Below are positions 27,025 to 34,065 of a stretch of 49,907 bases of DNA, piece by piece. The notes under the pieces were generated by a model. The model ran no database searches. It was given only the letters and a program-made list of their open reading frames with translations, and was not told the DNA's origin. The position numbers were made by a program, and so were the translations under genes. This DNA is from Actinomycetaceae bacterium (GTDB lineage Bacteria; Actinomycetota; Actinomycetes; Actinomycetales; Actinomycetaceae), in contig JAUNKY010000014.1 in the NCBI GenBank assembly GCA_030532515.1, positions 1 through 49,907 of the forward strand, written 5' to 3'. Positions within the stretch are counted from its first letter, which is position 1, and each line of letters opens with the position of its first letter.

Positions 27025-27820
27025 TGAGTTCTCGGCGAGGCCCCTCCGAGGTGCTGTGGGTGGAGTTCTCGAAACAACCAAGACCGCACCCTGCGGGCGC
27101 GATAAGGCGAAACTGGTCAGCGCCCCTCCGGGGCGCGAGGTCACCCTCACAGGAGAGCGAGCCCGCAAGGTGAGTGCCAAGAGGGTGGGGGTGTGAGCGA
27201 CCGTGTACACCATTGGTGTACACGGTTTCTCCTCGCTTACCAGGCAAAACGTCATCCGTGCACACTAAATGTACACCACGTGTACATCATCGAAGACCGT
27301 TGGTGTACACGGTTTCTCCTCGTTTACCAGGCAAAACGGCGTGAAAGTACAGCATGTACAGCAAAATCCGAGTCTCGTATACGCGTGCGCATGTGAGGGT
27401 TGTATGTCGGATTACCATAGGTTCTAAAAAATGGTGTACATGGTGTACTTTGAAGGGGTTTCCCTTGGTGTACCAAGCAAAACGAAGTACACCATCGCGA
27501 TTTTTTGGTGTACATCATGTGTACTTGGTGTACTTTTGCTGTACATCGAGGCGTGAAATCGCGCTCTACGTCACATAAATCGGCGTGCTGTGGACCGCTG
27601 TCCCCACTTCTCATCCATCACCTTCACGTGCTCGCCGTTAGATATGTTGTCCCGCTCCTCCTGTATGTGGCCCATTGTCGTGGGCGCGCAGCGCCCCGGT
27701 TGGCTTGAGTATGGGGCGCAAGCGCCCCCCGAGAACCTGACTGGAGATCGGGGTGTCCACGTGCGCCATTTCCGAGCTTTGGCTGCCCACCCCGGTCTCC
27801 ATCTTGCTCGGAGGTTTGCT
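27025..27820. other. Non-coding element region, possible replication origin and ardA leader
   Basis: About 800 bp with no convincing gene. It contains the GGTGTAC iteron array (27203-27545), two G/C hairpins (GGGCGC GCA GCGCCC at 27682-27696; GGGGCGC AA GCGCCCC at 27713-27728) and a 13-bp inverted repeat with one mismatch (27743-27755 with 27788-27800) just before the ardA RBS. Confidence 0.6.
27203..27545. repeat. GGTGTAC iteron array with two 39-bp direct repeats
   Basis: GGTGTAC or its complement occurs at 27215, 27271 (inverted), 27302, 27433, 27442, 27467, 27487 (inverted), 27507 and 27527, with variants GTGTAC at 27203, 27280 and 27519. A 39-bp segment TTGGTGTACACGG..CCAGGCAAAACG is repeated at 27213-27251 and 27300-27338 with one mismatch, and a shortened copy begins at 27466. 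The density of repeats resembles a Rep-binding origin; operator function is also possible. Confidence 0.8.
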
Positions 27821-28360
27821 ATGACTTGTTCAACTGTTGTTGCCGTCCATCCCCGTGTCTGGATCGGTTGCCTAGCCTGCTACAATACGGGCCGACTTGT
27901 GGGTGACTGGTACGACGCCAAGGATGCGGATGAGGTCACCCCTGAGGGCTTGCACGATCACCCCACCTCTCACGAAGAGCTCTGGGTTTTCGATCTCGAA
28001 GGCTTTCCGCTAGGAACTGGCGAGATGTCGCCCTCTGCCGCTGCCCTGTGGGGTGAGCTCTACGAGGAGGTGGGGGAGACACAGTGGGACGCACTGCTGG
28101 CGTGGGTTGAGACGGGATGCTACGTCGCAGACCCTGATGACCTGCCCTGTGTTTCCGACTTCGAGGATTGTTTCTGTGGCTGCTGGGATAGTGAGTCCGG
28201 CTATGCTGCTCACCTCGTCGACGAGCTGGGCATCTGGGATGAAGTCCCTGAGCACCTGCACTCATATTTCGACCTCGATGCCTGGTGGCGAGACGAGCGG
28301 CTCGACTACGTCGTCGCCGACGCCCCTGGTGGCGGTGTCTTCATCTTCCGCTCCCACTGA
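27821..28360 (+). CDS. ardA: ArdA antirestriction protein
   Basis: DNA-mimic protein that inhibits type I restriction enzymes and helps an incoming element survive. The 179 aa are very acidic and show the family blocks: RVWIGCLACYNTGRLVGDWYDA near the N-terminus, FEDCFCGCWDSESGYAAHLVDELG in the middle (antirestriction motif region), and YFDLDAWWRDERLDY followed by DAPGGGVFIFRSH at the end. ATG 27821 follows CGGAGG with six bases spacing; a longer open frame upstream is not supported. A perfect terminator follows, so it is a single-gene unit. Confidence 0.92.
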   Translation: MTCSTVVAVHPRVWIGCLACYNTGRLVGDWYDAKDADEVTPEGLHDHPTSHEELWVFDLEGFPLGTGEMSPSAAALWGELYEEVGETQWDALLAWVETGCYVADPDDLPCVSDFEDCFCGCWDSESGYAAHLVDELGIWDEVPEHLHSYFDLDAWWRDERLDYVVADAPGGGVFIFRSH

Positions 28361-28371
28361 ACTCACACCTG

Positions 28372-28410
28372 AACCCCCTAGAGGTCATGCTGACCTCTAG
28401 GGGGTTCGTT
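28372..28410 (+). terminator. Intrinsic terminator of ardA
   Basis: Perfect 16-bp stem AACCCCCTAGAGGTCA / TGACCTCTAGGGGGTT with loop TGC, followed by CGTTTC. Confidence 0.88.
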
Positions 28411-28471
28411 TCTCAGACAAAACCGCGTCTCTTCGGGTCGTGTTGCTCTGTTCTCAATGCAATATATCTGA

Positions 28472-28477
28472 TACAAT
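28472..28477 (+). promoter_or_regulatory. Candidate -10 element of the R-M operon
   Basis: TACAAT inside an AT-rich stretch (AATATATCTGATACAATTTG), 37 bp before the methylase-nuclease ATG. The -35 box is unclear. Confidence 0.4.
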
Positions 28478-28514
28478 TTGAGGTAGAAACGAGCCTGCTG
28501 GAGAGAGGAAGAAC

Positions 28515-30509
28515 ATGGCGAACGAGAAGGCAACGGACCAGATCGTCCGTGACATGTTGCGAGAGATTGGCTTCGAGCGTCCTTGGGAACAGGACGGTGG
28601 CCCGCAGTGGAAGCGAGACGCCCTTAAGGGCGGGTCGAAGTCCGCCTCAGCCAGCGCTGAGGGCAAGCCCGAGTTCGTCTTCGTCTCAGGTGGTTTCGTT
28701 GTCGTGGTCGAGGACAAGAAGGACGTGCAGCGCACGCGCTACCTCGTCGATGGCGACCTGACCACTGAGTATCCCTACCGTGCCGACTACGCCCTCAACG
28801 GGGCTATTCACTACGCGAAGACGATGCTTGCCAACGGCATCCCGCTTGACAAGGGTATCTTCGCCGTAGGTGTCGGCGGTGGCGAGGTCCACCACGAGAT
28901 CGCCGTGTCTTACGTCGCTCCTGGCTTCATCAAGCACCTTGACGACCTTGACAACCTCGACGTGTTCTCCGAGAAGGAGATCGGCGAGTACTACGCCATT
29001 CAGGTCCTCGGGCAGCGCCCTCGCGCAGAGGTTCAGCTCGACGATGTTCGAGCGGCTGCTGCTCGTCTTCATGAGGGGATGCGCAACTACGGCTCCGTCG
29101 AGAATGATCGCAAGGCCCCGCTCGTCTCGGCTATTCTCCTCGCTCTCCAGAATCCCTACTTTGATATTGATCGCTTGATGAGTATTACGCCGGGTAACAA
29201 CTATCAAGTTTGGGACGGACGTATCATCTATGACGCCGCCGAGCAATATATGAAATCTGAGGCGCTCATGCCGCAAGCCAAGATTGGCACGCTCCTTGAC
29301 CAGTTCGCCTTCATTAAGCAAGCGCCCCAGCTCAACCGTTCACATCGTGATCTAGGAGAGTCGCCCCTGAAGTGGATGGCGCGGATCCTAGAGGATGAAG
29401 TCTTCCACGTTGTTACCGACCCTTCAATGACGGCTTTTGATGTGCTCGGAAACTTCTACCACGAGTTCATCTCCTATGGCGGAGGCGACGGTTCAGGCCT
29501 CGGCATTGTGCTCACTCCTGAGCATGTCACCACGCTCATGGCTGAGCTTATCGACGTCAACGCCACCGACTACGTTCTCGACCCTACGGCGGGTACTGCA
29601 TCGTTCCTTATCGCAGCCATGCAACGGATGTTCGACGACGCCGGAGACAATGCCGCGCTTCGCGAAGACATCCGAAAGAATCGTCTCTACGGGATCGAAC
29701 TTCAGGACAAGCTCTTTGCTATCGGCACAACGAACATGATCCTGCGGGGTGATGGTAAAGCAAACTTTCGCCGCGATTCCATCTTTGAGGCACCCATCTA
29801 CGAGATGCGCGGCGACGAGAAACTCACCGACGGAACTTGGGCAATGGGGCACGGCTTTACCAAGGTGCTTCTCAACCCGCCTTACTCGCAGGCTAAGGGC
29901 AAGAAAACCCGCAACCTCTCTGAACTCGCTTTCATTGAACGTGCCCTTGAGTTCCTCAACCCTGGCGGCAAGCTCGCCGTCATCGTGCCTCAGTCTGCGA
30001 TGGTCGGCAAGACCAAGGAGGATAAGGCTCGTAAACGCTACATCCTGGAACACCACACGCTTGAAACCGTCATCACGATGAACCCGATGACTTTTGTCAA
30101 CTCCGGGCACACGCCCCACACGGTCATCGCGATCTTCACGGCAGGGCGCAAGCACCGCGAGGACCAGAAGGTTCGTTTCGTGAACTTCGAGAAGGACGGC
30201 TGGGTCGTCGCCCCGCACCGTGGTCTCGTGGACGACGGCACGGTCGCCTCGCGCCGCAAGCACCTCCTGGAGGTCCTGCGCGGTGACGCCCAAGACGACA
30301 CGAGCTTCATCGTCCGCTCCGAGGTCACCGCCGAGGACGAGTGGCAGCACAGCTACTTCTACTTCAACGACGAGCCGCCGACCTACGAGGACTTCATGGC
30401 AACGGTCGCCGACTACGTGTCCTGGCAGGTGGACATGCACGCCCACGGGCTCGGCGACCTCATCACGCCTTCGGCGAGCGTTACCAGCGACGAGGAGGGC
30501 AGCGAATGA
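28515..30509 (+). CDS. BcgI-like type IIB restriction-modification A subunit (nuclease + N6-adenine methylase)
   Basis: A 664 aa fused enzyme. Residues 1 to about 200 hold a PD-(D/E)XK-like nuclease region: Pro52-Glu53 followed by a hydrophobic strand and Glu66-Asp67-Lys68-Lys69 (VVVVEDKK). The rest is a gamma-class N6-adenine methyltransferase like HsdM, with the AdoMet motif DPTAGTASF from Asp356 and the catalytic NPPY at 454-457. ATG 28515 follows GGAGAGAGGAAG. No separate HsdR gene exists in the element, so cleavage and methylation are expected in this one chain, as in BcgI (A subunit about 640 aa). The stop overlaps the next start by ATGA. A type I methylase with a decayed nuclease domain is the alternative. 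Confidence 0.85.
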   Translation: MANEKATDQIVRDMLREIGFERPWEQDGGPQWKRDALKGGSKSASASAEGKPEFVFVSGGFVVVVEDKKDVQRTRYLVDGDLTTEYPYRADYALNGAIHYAKTMLANGIPLDKGIFAVGVGGGEVHHEIAVSYVAPGFIKHLDDLDNLDVFSEKEIGEYYAIQVLGQRPRAEVQLDDVRAAAARLHEGMRNYGSVENDRKAPLVSAILLALQNPYFDIDRLMSITPGNNYQVWDGRIIYDAAEQYMKSEALMPQAKIGTLLDQFAFIKQAPQLNRSHRDLGESPLKWMARILEDEVFHVVTDPSMTAFDVLGNFYHEFISYGGGDGSGLGIVLTPEHVTTLMAELIDVNATDYVLDPTAGTASFLIAAMQRMFDDAGDNAALREDIRKNRLYGIELQDKLFAIGTTNMILRGDGKANFRRDSIFEAPIYEMRGDEKLTDGTWAMGHGFTKVLLNPPYSQAKGKKTRNLSELAFIERALEFLNPGGKLAVIVPQSAMVGKTKEDKARKRYILEHHTLETVITMNPMTFVNSGHTPHTVIAIFTAGRKHREDQKVRFVNFEKDGWVVAPHRGLVDDGTVASRRKHLLEVLRGDAQDDTSFIVRSEVTAEDEWQHSYFYFNDEPPTYEDFMATVADYVSWQVDMHAHGLGDLITPSASVTSDEEGSE

Positions 30510-31576
30510 GCGTCCTCGAAACCCTTGACTTCCAGCCGATGCTTGTCACAGATGTGTTCGACTCTTTGACGGCATCAAAGGCGTGGTACGACAAGAACAA
30601 GATTCAGTCGGGCCCAGGTGCATACCCCTATGTGAGTCGCTCTAGGCTCGCCAACGGACATGAAAGCGCAGTGGGCAGGCAAGACCTCCCACCGAACGCT
30701 GGAAATGCGATCACGATCGGTGTTGATACGCAAAGCGTCTTCTATCAACCCATGCCGTTCTACACGTCTGTGAAGATCCAGGTTCTACGTCATTCACGCA
30801 TGACGACTGCGAGTGCCCTGGTGCTCGTTGCCCTTCTTCGAGAGCAGATGATGAAGTTCCAGTGGGGTAACGGGGTATCTCTTGCTCGCCTCCAAGCGAC
30901 CCGCATCATGGTTCCAGCTCTCGCCAACCCTGACGGCACCTTTGAGGCCGACTGGGACGGCATGGACCGTCTCGGCGCCGAACTGCTGGACCAGGTTGTC
31001 ACACACACACACAGCGCTCGCGAGACTCGCCTCGCTGACGACGACACGCTCCCGGAACTGAGGTTCGAGCCGATGTTCATCACGGATGTGTTCGACTCGA
31101 TGAAGGCCTCAAAGGCCTGGTATGACAAGAGCAAGCTCGTCGTCGCAGGAGCCGCAATCTTCCCGTTTGTTTCGCGAACAAAGGCGAGCAATGGTGTCGA
31201 TGGCTTCTGTTCTATGCAGGACAAGTCTCCTGAGGCTGGAAACGCAATCACGATTGGGCTCGACACCCAGACAATTGGCTATCAGCCTGTAGCGTTTTAC
31301 ACGAGCCAGAATATCCAGGTTCTACGACATGAACGCCTGAATGAAGCCAATGCACTTGTGCTCGCCTCTTTGATCCGGGAGCAAATGGGAAAGTTCTCGT
31401 GGGGAGGTAACGGCGCGACGCTTGGGCGTCTCCAGGCGACACGCATCATGGTTCCCCTCGTCACCGATGCATCAGGTGAAGATGTTGTCGACTGGGAGGG
31501 AATGACGGCCTATGGTCGCGCTCTGCGCGTACGTGCTGAGCGGAGTCTCACTCCCGTTCTTGGGGAGGCGTCATGA
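30506..31576 (+). CDS. Specificity subunit with two similar target-recognition domains (BcgI B-like)
   Basis: DNA-recognition subunit of 356 aa (BcgI B is about 340). It consists of two halves that align along their whole length: TDVFDSLTASKAWYDK / TDVFDSMKASKAWYDK, AGNAITIGVDTQ / AGNAITIGLDTQ, YQPMPFYTS / YQPVAFYTS, IQVLRHSR / IQVLRHER and RLQATRIMVP in both. Such TRD pairs normally read the two halves of a split target. ATG 30506 overlaps the A-subunit stop (ATGA) and follows GAGGAGGG. The linker between the halves is encoded partly by a (CA)7 tract (31000-31013). Overlaps the XRE gene by ATGA. Confidence 0.87.
   Translation: MSVLETLDFQPMLVTDVFDSLTASKAWYDKNKIQSGPGAYPYVSRSRLANGHESAVGRQDLPPNAGNAITIGVDTQSVFYQPMPFYTSVKIQVLRHSRMTTASALVLVALLREQMMKFQWGNGVSLARLQATRIMVPALANPDGTFEADWDGMDRLGAELLDQVVTHTHSARETRLADDDTLPELRFEPMFITDVFDSMKASKAWYDKSKLVVAGAAIFPFVSRTKASNGVDGFCSMQDKSPEAGNAITIGLDTQTIGYQPVAFYTSQNIQVLRHERLNEANALVLASLIREQMGKFSWGGNGATLGRLQATRIMVPLVTDASGEDVVDWEGMTAYGRALRVRAERSLTPVLGEAS
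31000..31013 (+). repeat. (CA)7 dinucleotide tract inside the specificity gene
   Basis: Fourteen bases of pure CA repeat encoding part of the linker VTHTHS between the two TRDs. Gain or loss of one unit would shift the frame. Confidence 0.9.
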
Positions 31577-31779
31577 GTCGCGCACCTAACCCTGCTAAAG
31601 GTGTCGGTCAGGAAATCCGCAATGCCCGTCATGCCCTTGGCTGGAGCCAAGAAGAATTAGCCCACCATGCCAACGTTTCTCGTCCGACTATTGCCAGGGT
31701 AGAGACTGGACAAAACATCTCAACTGGAACACTAGAGAAGGTTGCAAAAGCACTCGGCAAGCGTTTGCAAGTAGCATAG
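31573..31779 (+). CDS. Small XRE-family HTH regulator, possible R-M controller
   Basis: A 68 aa protein made almost only of a Cro/C1-type helix-turn-helix: GQEIRNARHALGWSQEELAHHANVSRPTIARVETGQNISTGTLEKVAKALGKRLQVA, residues 12-68. The ATG overlaps the specificity-gene stop (ATGA), so translation is coupled. Size and operon position suit a controller (C) protein of a restriction-modification system. An antitoxin-type HTH is possible, but no toxin gene is adjacent. A perfect terminator starts at its stop codon. Confidence 0.85.
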   Translation: MSRAPNPAKGVGQEIRNARHALGWSQEELAHHANVSRPTIARVETGQNISTGTLEKVAKALGKRLQVA

Positions 31780-31821
31780 AAACGACCCCGGTCACCTCAA
31801 GGCACCCGGGGTCGTTTCTTC
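31779..31821. terminator. Terminator between R-M operon and relaxase gene
   Basis: Perfect 13-bp stem GAAACGACCCCGG (31779-31791) / CCGGGGTCGTTTC (31806-31818), then TTCTTC. It can serve both convergent transcripts. Confidence 0.85.
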
Positions 31822-31838
31822 GGCTCGTGTCCTTCACA

Positions 31839-33320
31839 TCAGAACTCCGGACCGTCGTGATTGAGTGTGTTATCCGCGCTCACTTGCTGAGTGATCCGAC
31901 GGTTACGTGCGAGCCGCTCACTGTGGACGCGCTCGACTTCACGAGCCTGCTTAATAAATGCTTCAGGATTGCGAGCGAACGTTCGATCGGCAGCTGCTTG
32001 CGCCTTCTCCACCTTCTTGCGCGTGGCATCGTCCACGTGCTTCGAGAGCACTGTCGCTAGGTGACGAGCACCCATTGACGCAAGATGACGTGCTTGCTCG
32101 TCGGGAATCGACGGAGCGTTAATCGCGGCGGCGTATTGCTCATCTGCTGCTTGCGAAACGGCCTTGGCACGATCAAGTGCCTCACGCGCCCGTTGACGAT
32201 CTTGCTCAGCCTCCGCGCGCCCTTCTTTGCGTCCTTCCTCACGTCCCTCCTCACGCGCTGACCGAGCACGCGCACGGGCACTGTCAAGCAGGTCACGAGC
32301 ATCGAGTTCTGCGTCTGCCTTGATGTCCCCAGCCTCAATCTGAGCGTCGGTAATGATGCTCGCCGATTGCTTCTTCGCTGCACTCACCAACCGTGCAGCC
32401 TCGGCGCGCGCTTCGGGCTCTAGCGCCGCGACCCTGGCGAGGGTCTCCTCGGCAGTGTCCAGGGCCTGCATCGAGGCCACATACTCAGCCTTGGCGAGGT
32501 TCTCCAGTGAGCGCTCCGAGGACTCGCGCTCCACCTCGAAACCGTTGGCGATGAGGTGCTCACGCAAACCTGCGTGAAGGTCCCGGATCTTCGCCCAACC
32601 CGGCACTCGGCGACCCTCCTCGTCGCGCACGTCGCGATGCTCCGAGTAAGCGCGCGACCAGTCCTGACGGAGCATCCCCGGTCGCTTCGGATCATCGCCA
32701 AACGTGTCCGCGAGCACGTGCATGTGCGGGGTGTTTTCCGAATACTGGACGGACACTCCGAGGATGCCGTTCATGCCCCCGGGAACGACGTTCGCACCCA
32801 GGTACTCAAGGACTGCCGAGAAGTACTCATCCGCCTCATCCCTGTCCCGTGCAACCCACCGTGAGCGGCTCGCAGGCTCGCCCGTCTCGGGATCGATGCG
32901 GCGTTTGCCGGTGCGTGGATTGATCGCCGGATAGAAGTCGGGCTGCTCAACGCACATCGTGCGCGGCAGATGCACGAGGAACGTCGTCGTCGTGACCGTA
33001 CCGCCCACCATCTCGCCGCGCTTGTTCTTCTTGTCCTTCGTAATTTTCCGCGACAACCTCGCGGCGCGAGCGTCGCCGTATTCCATGACCTCGCGAATGT
33101 CCTCACAGAGGCGGAAACCGCCCTCGCCGTCATTCACATAGGACTCGTTATCGGCCTCTTCCGCGACCATAATGTTCGGGTTCTTCTTTGCGTACCGTTC
33201 AACCGCCCCAGGGACGATCTCTCTCATCATCTCGTCGAGCGTTCCTCGTCGTCCCGCCATCGACTTCGTGTGCGAAATATGGCAGGACGCGCGTCCTGCC
33301 GCTGGCGCTGCCAGTGCCAT
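31839..33320 (-). CDS. mob: MobV/Pre-like relaxase
   Basis: Relaxase that should nick the element at oriT for mobilization. The 494 aa contain, near residue 205, the metal-binding box SENTPHMHVLADTFGDD typical of MobV (usual form HMDE.TPHMH; here the first His position reads Gln, VQYSENTPHMH), followed by LHAGLREHLIANGFEVERE. The C-terminal half is a very long charged coiled coil (ARARARSAREEGREEGRKEGRAEAEQDRQRAREA). ATG 33320 is preferred to 33338 because AAGGAGAGAGCG precedes it. The upstream hairpin array is the likely oriT. Confidence 0.82.
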   Translation of the reverse strand: MALAAPAAGRASCHISHTKSMAGRRGTLDEMMREIVPGAVERYAKKNPNIMVAEEADNESYVNDGEGGFRLCEDIREVMEYGDARAARLSRKITKDKKNKRGEMVGGTVTTTTFLVHLPRTMCVEQPDFYPAINPRTGKRRIDPETGEPASRSRWVARDRDEADEYFSAVLEYLGANVVPGGMNGILGVSVQYSENTPHMHVLADTFGDDPKRPGMLRQDWSRAYSEHRDVRDEEGRRVPGWAKIRDLHAGLREHLIANGFEVERESSERSLENLAKAEYVASMQALDTAEETLARVAALEPEARAEAARLVSAAKKQSASIITDAQIEAGDIKADAELDARDLLDSARARARSAREEGREEGRKEGRAEAEQDRQRAREALDRAKAVSQAADEQYAAAINAPSIPDEQARHLASMGARHLATVLSKHVDDATRKKVEKAQAAADRTFARNPEAFIKQAREVERVHSERLARNRRITQQVSADNTLNHDGPEF

Positions 33321-33361
33321 CGCTCTCTCCTTCCTCACTTCGTTCGTCTGTCGTTCTCGAT

Positions 33362-33656
33362 GGGCCCCGTGGAAGCCGTCGCGGGGCCCTGGTCTCGCTA
33401 CGCTCGACCGCCCACGACGCCTGCCACGGGATCGGTGCCGTGCTTGCCGGGGCCCCTGACCTCGCTCCGCTTGGTCTGCCCCAACAATCCCGTCACCGGG
33501 TAAGCCGTACGTCTCTCCGGGACCCTGCTTCGCTCCCCTGAGAGACGTACGTCTTACGCCATAAGACGTTTTTCGCTAACGCTCCAAACGTCATGGCGCT
33601 CTCCGAGGGCGGGACCCCTGGAACAGACCTCGCTCGCTCGGTCCATTCCAGGGGTC
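33362..33656. repeat. Hairpin array upstream of the relaxase gene, candidate oriT
   Basis: At least five inverted repeats: GGGCCCCG / CGGGGCCC (33362-33369, 33382-33389); CGTACGTCTCT / AGAGACGTACG (33506-33516, 33541-33551); ACGTCTTA / TAAGACGT (33549-33556, 33562-33569); GACGTTT / AAACGTC (33565-33571, 33586-33592); GACCCCTGGAA / TTCCAGGGGTC (33613-33623, 33646-33656). Three loops share the theme GACC-TCGCTnCGCT-GGTC or its inverse (33391-33409, 33458-33476, 33626-33643). No gene is visible in 33321-33666. Confidence 0.75.
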
Positions 33657-33666
33657 TGATCGACGC

Positions 33667-34011
33667 TCACCCGAACACTCTCGTGTTCATGGTTCGCGTC
33701 GGGTCGTCGCCTGCGTCCGAGCCCCACTGGGGCTCGTCCTGCGGCTCCTTCGTGGACGTGTCCTCGGTGGCGGAGGCATCGAAAACACGACGCACTTCCT
33801 CGTCGATGCTGCCCTCATGCAGAGTCTGAATGAGGGCGTGCATCGCCTGCGGTGTGTCCGCAAATAGCACGCGGGAGAGTGCCTCTCCGAGGGCGAGTTT
33901 TGCGGATACGAGCTCGGCCTTCTGCGCCTCTCGAAGCGCACGCCGTAGGGCACGTGCCTCGGAGTTCTTTGCGGCGAGTTCCTTCTCGATCTCAGCTGCT
34001 GTTCGGGACAT
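33667..34011 (-). CDS. Small coiled-coil protein of the mobilization module
   Basis: Not recognised as a named family. The 114 aa open with a charged helix likely to form a coiled coil (AAEIEKELAAKNSEARALRRALREAQKAELVSAK), then a short conserved-looking segment (ALSRVLFADTPQAMHALIQTLHEG) and an acidic disordered tail (DASATEDTSTKEPQDEPQWGSDAGDD). ATG 34011 follows GAAAGGAAG, a good RBS. Its place between primase and relaxase, next to the candidate oriT, suggests an accessory role such as a MobC-like oriT protein, but this is only inference. Confidence 0.7.
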   Translation of the reverse strand: MSRTAAEIEKELAAKNSEARALRRALREAQKAELVSAKLALGEALSRVLFADTPQAMHALIQTLHEGSIDEEVRRVFDASATEDTSTKEPQDEPQWGSDAGDDPTRTMNTRVFG

Positions 34012-34065
34012 GGTTGTCTTCCTTTCGTTCGGAAAATGAGTGCCGGAGCCGACCCGGCAAGTCGG

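Noticed and set aside
27193-27396. 67 aa open frame with repeated WCTRFLL.YQAKR peptide
   Set aside because: The repeated peptide is the translation of two iteron-bearing 39-bp repeats 87 bp apart. Other frames and the other strand are also open, so an origin or operator array is more likely.
27203-27545. CRISPR-like array
   Set aside because: Repeat units are short (7 bp) and irregularly spaced, and the 39-bp copies number only two to three. No cas genes are nearby.
28515-31576. Classical type I R-M (HsdM/HsdS with missing HsdR)
   Set aside because: The methylase has an extra N-terminal nuclease-like region and the specificity subunit has BcgI B size, so a type IIB system explains the missing HsdR better. 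Not fully excluded.
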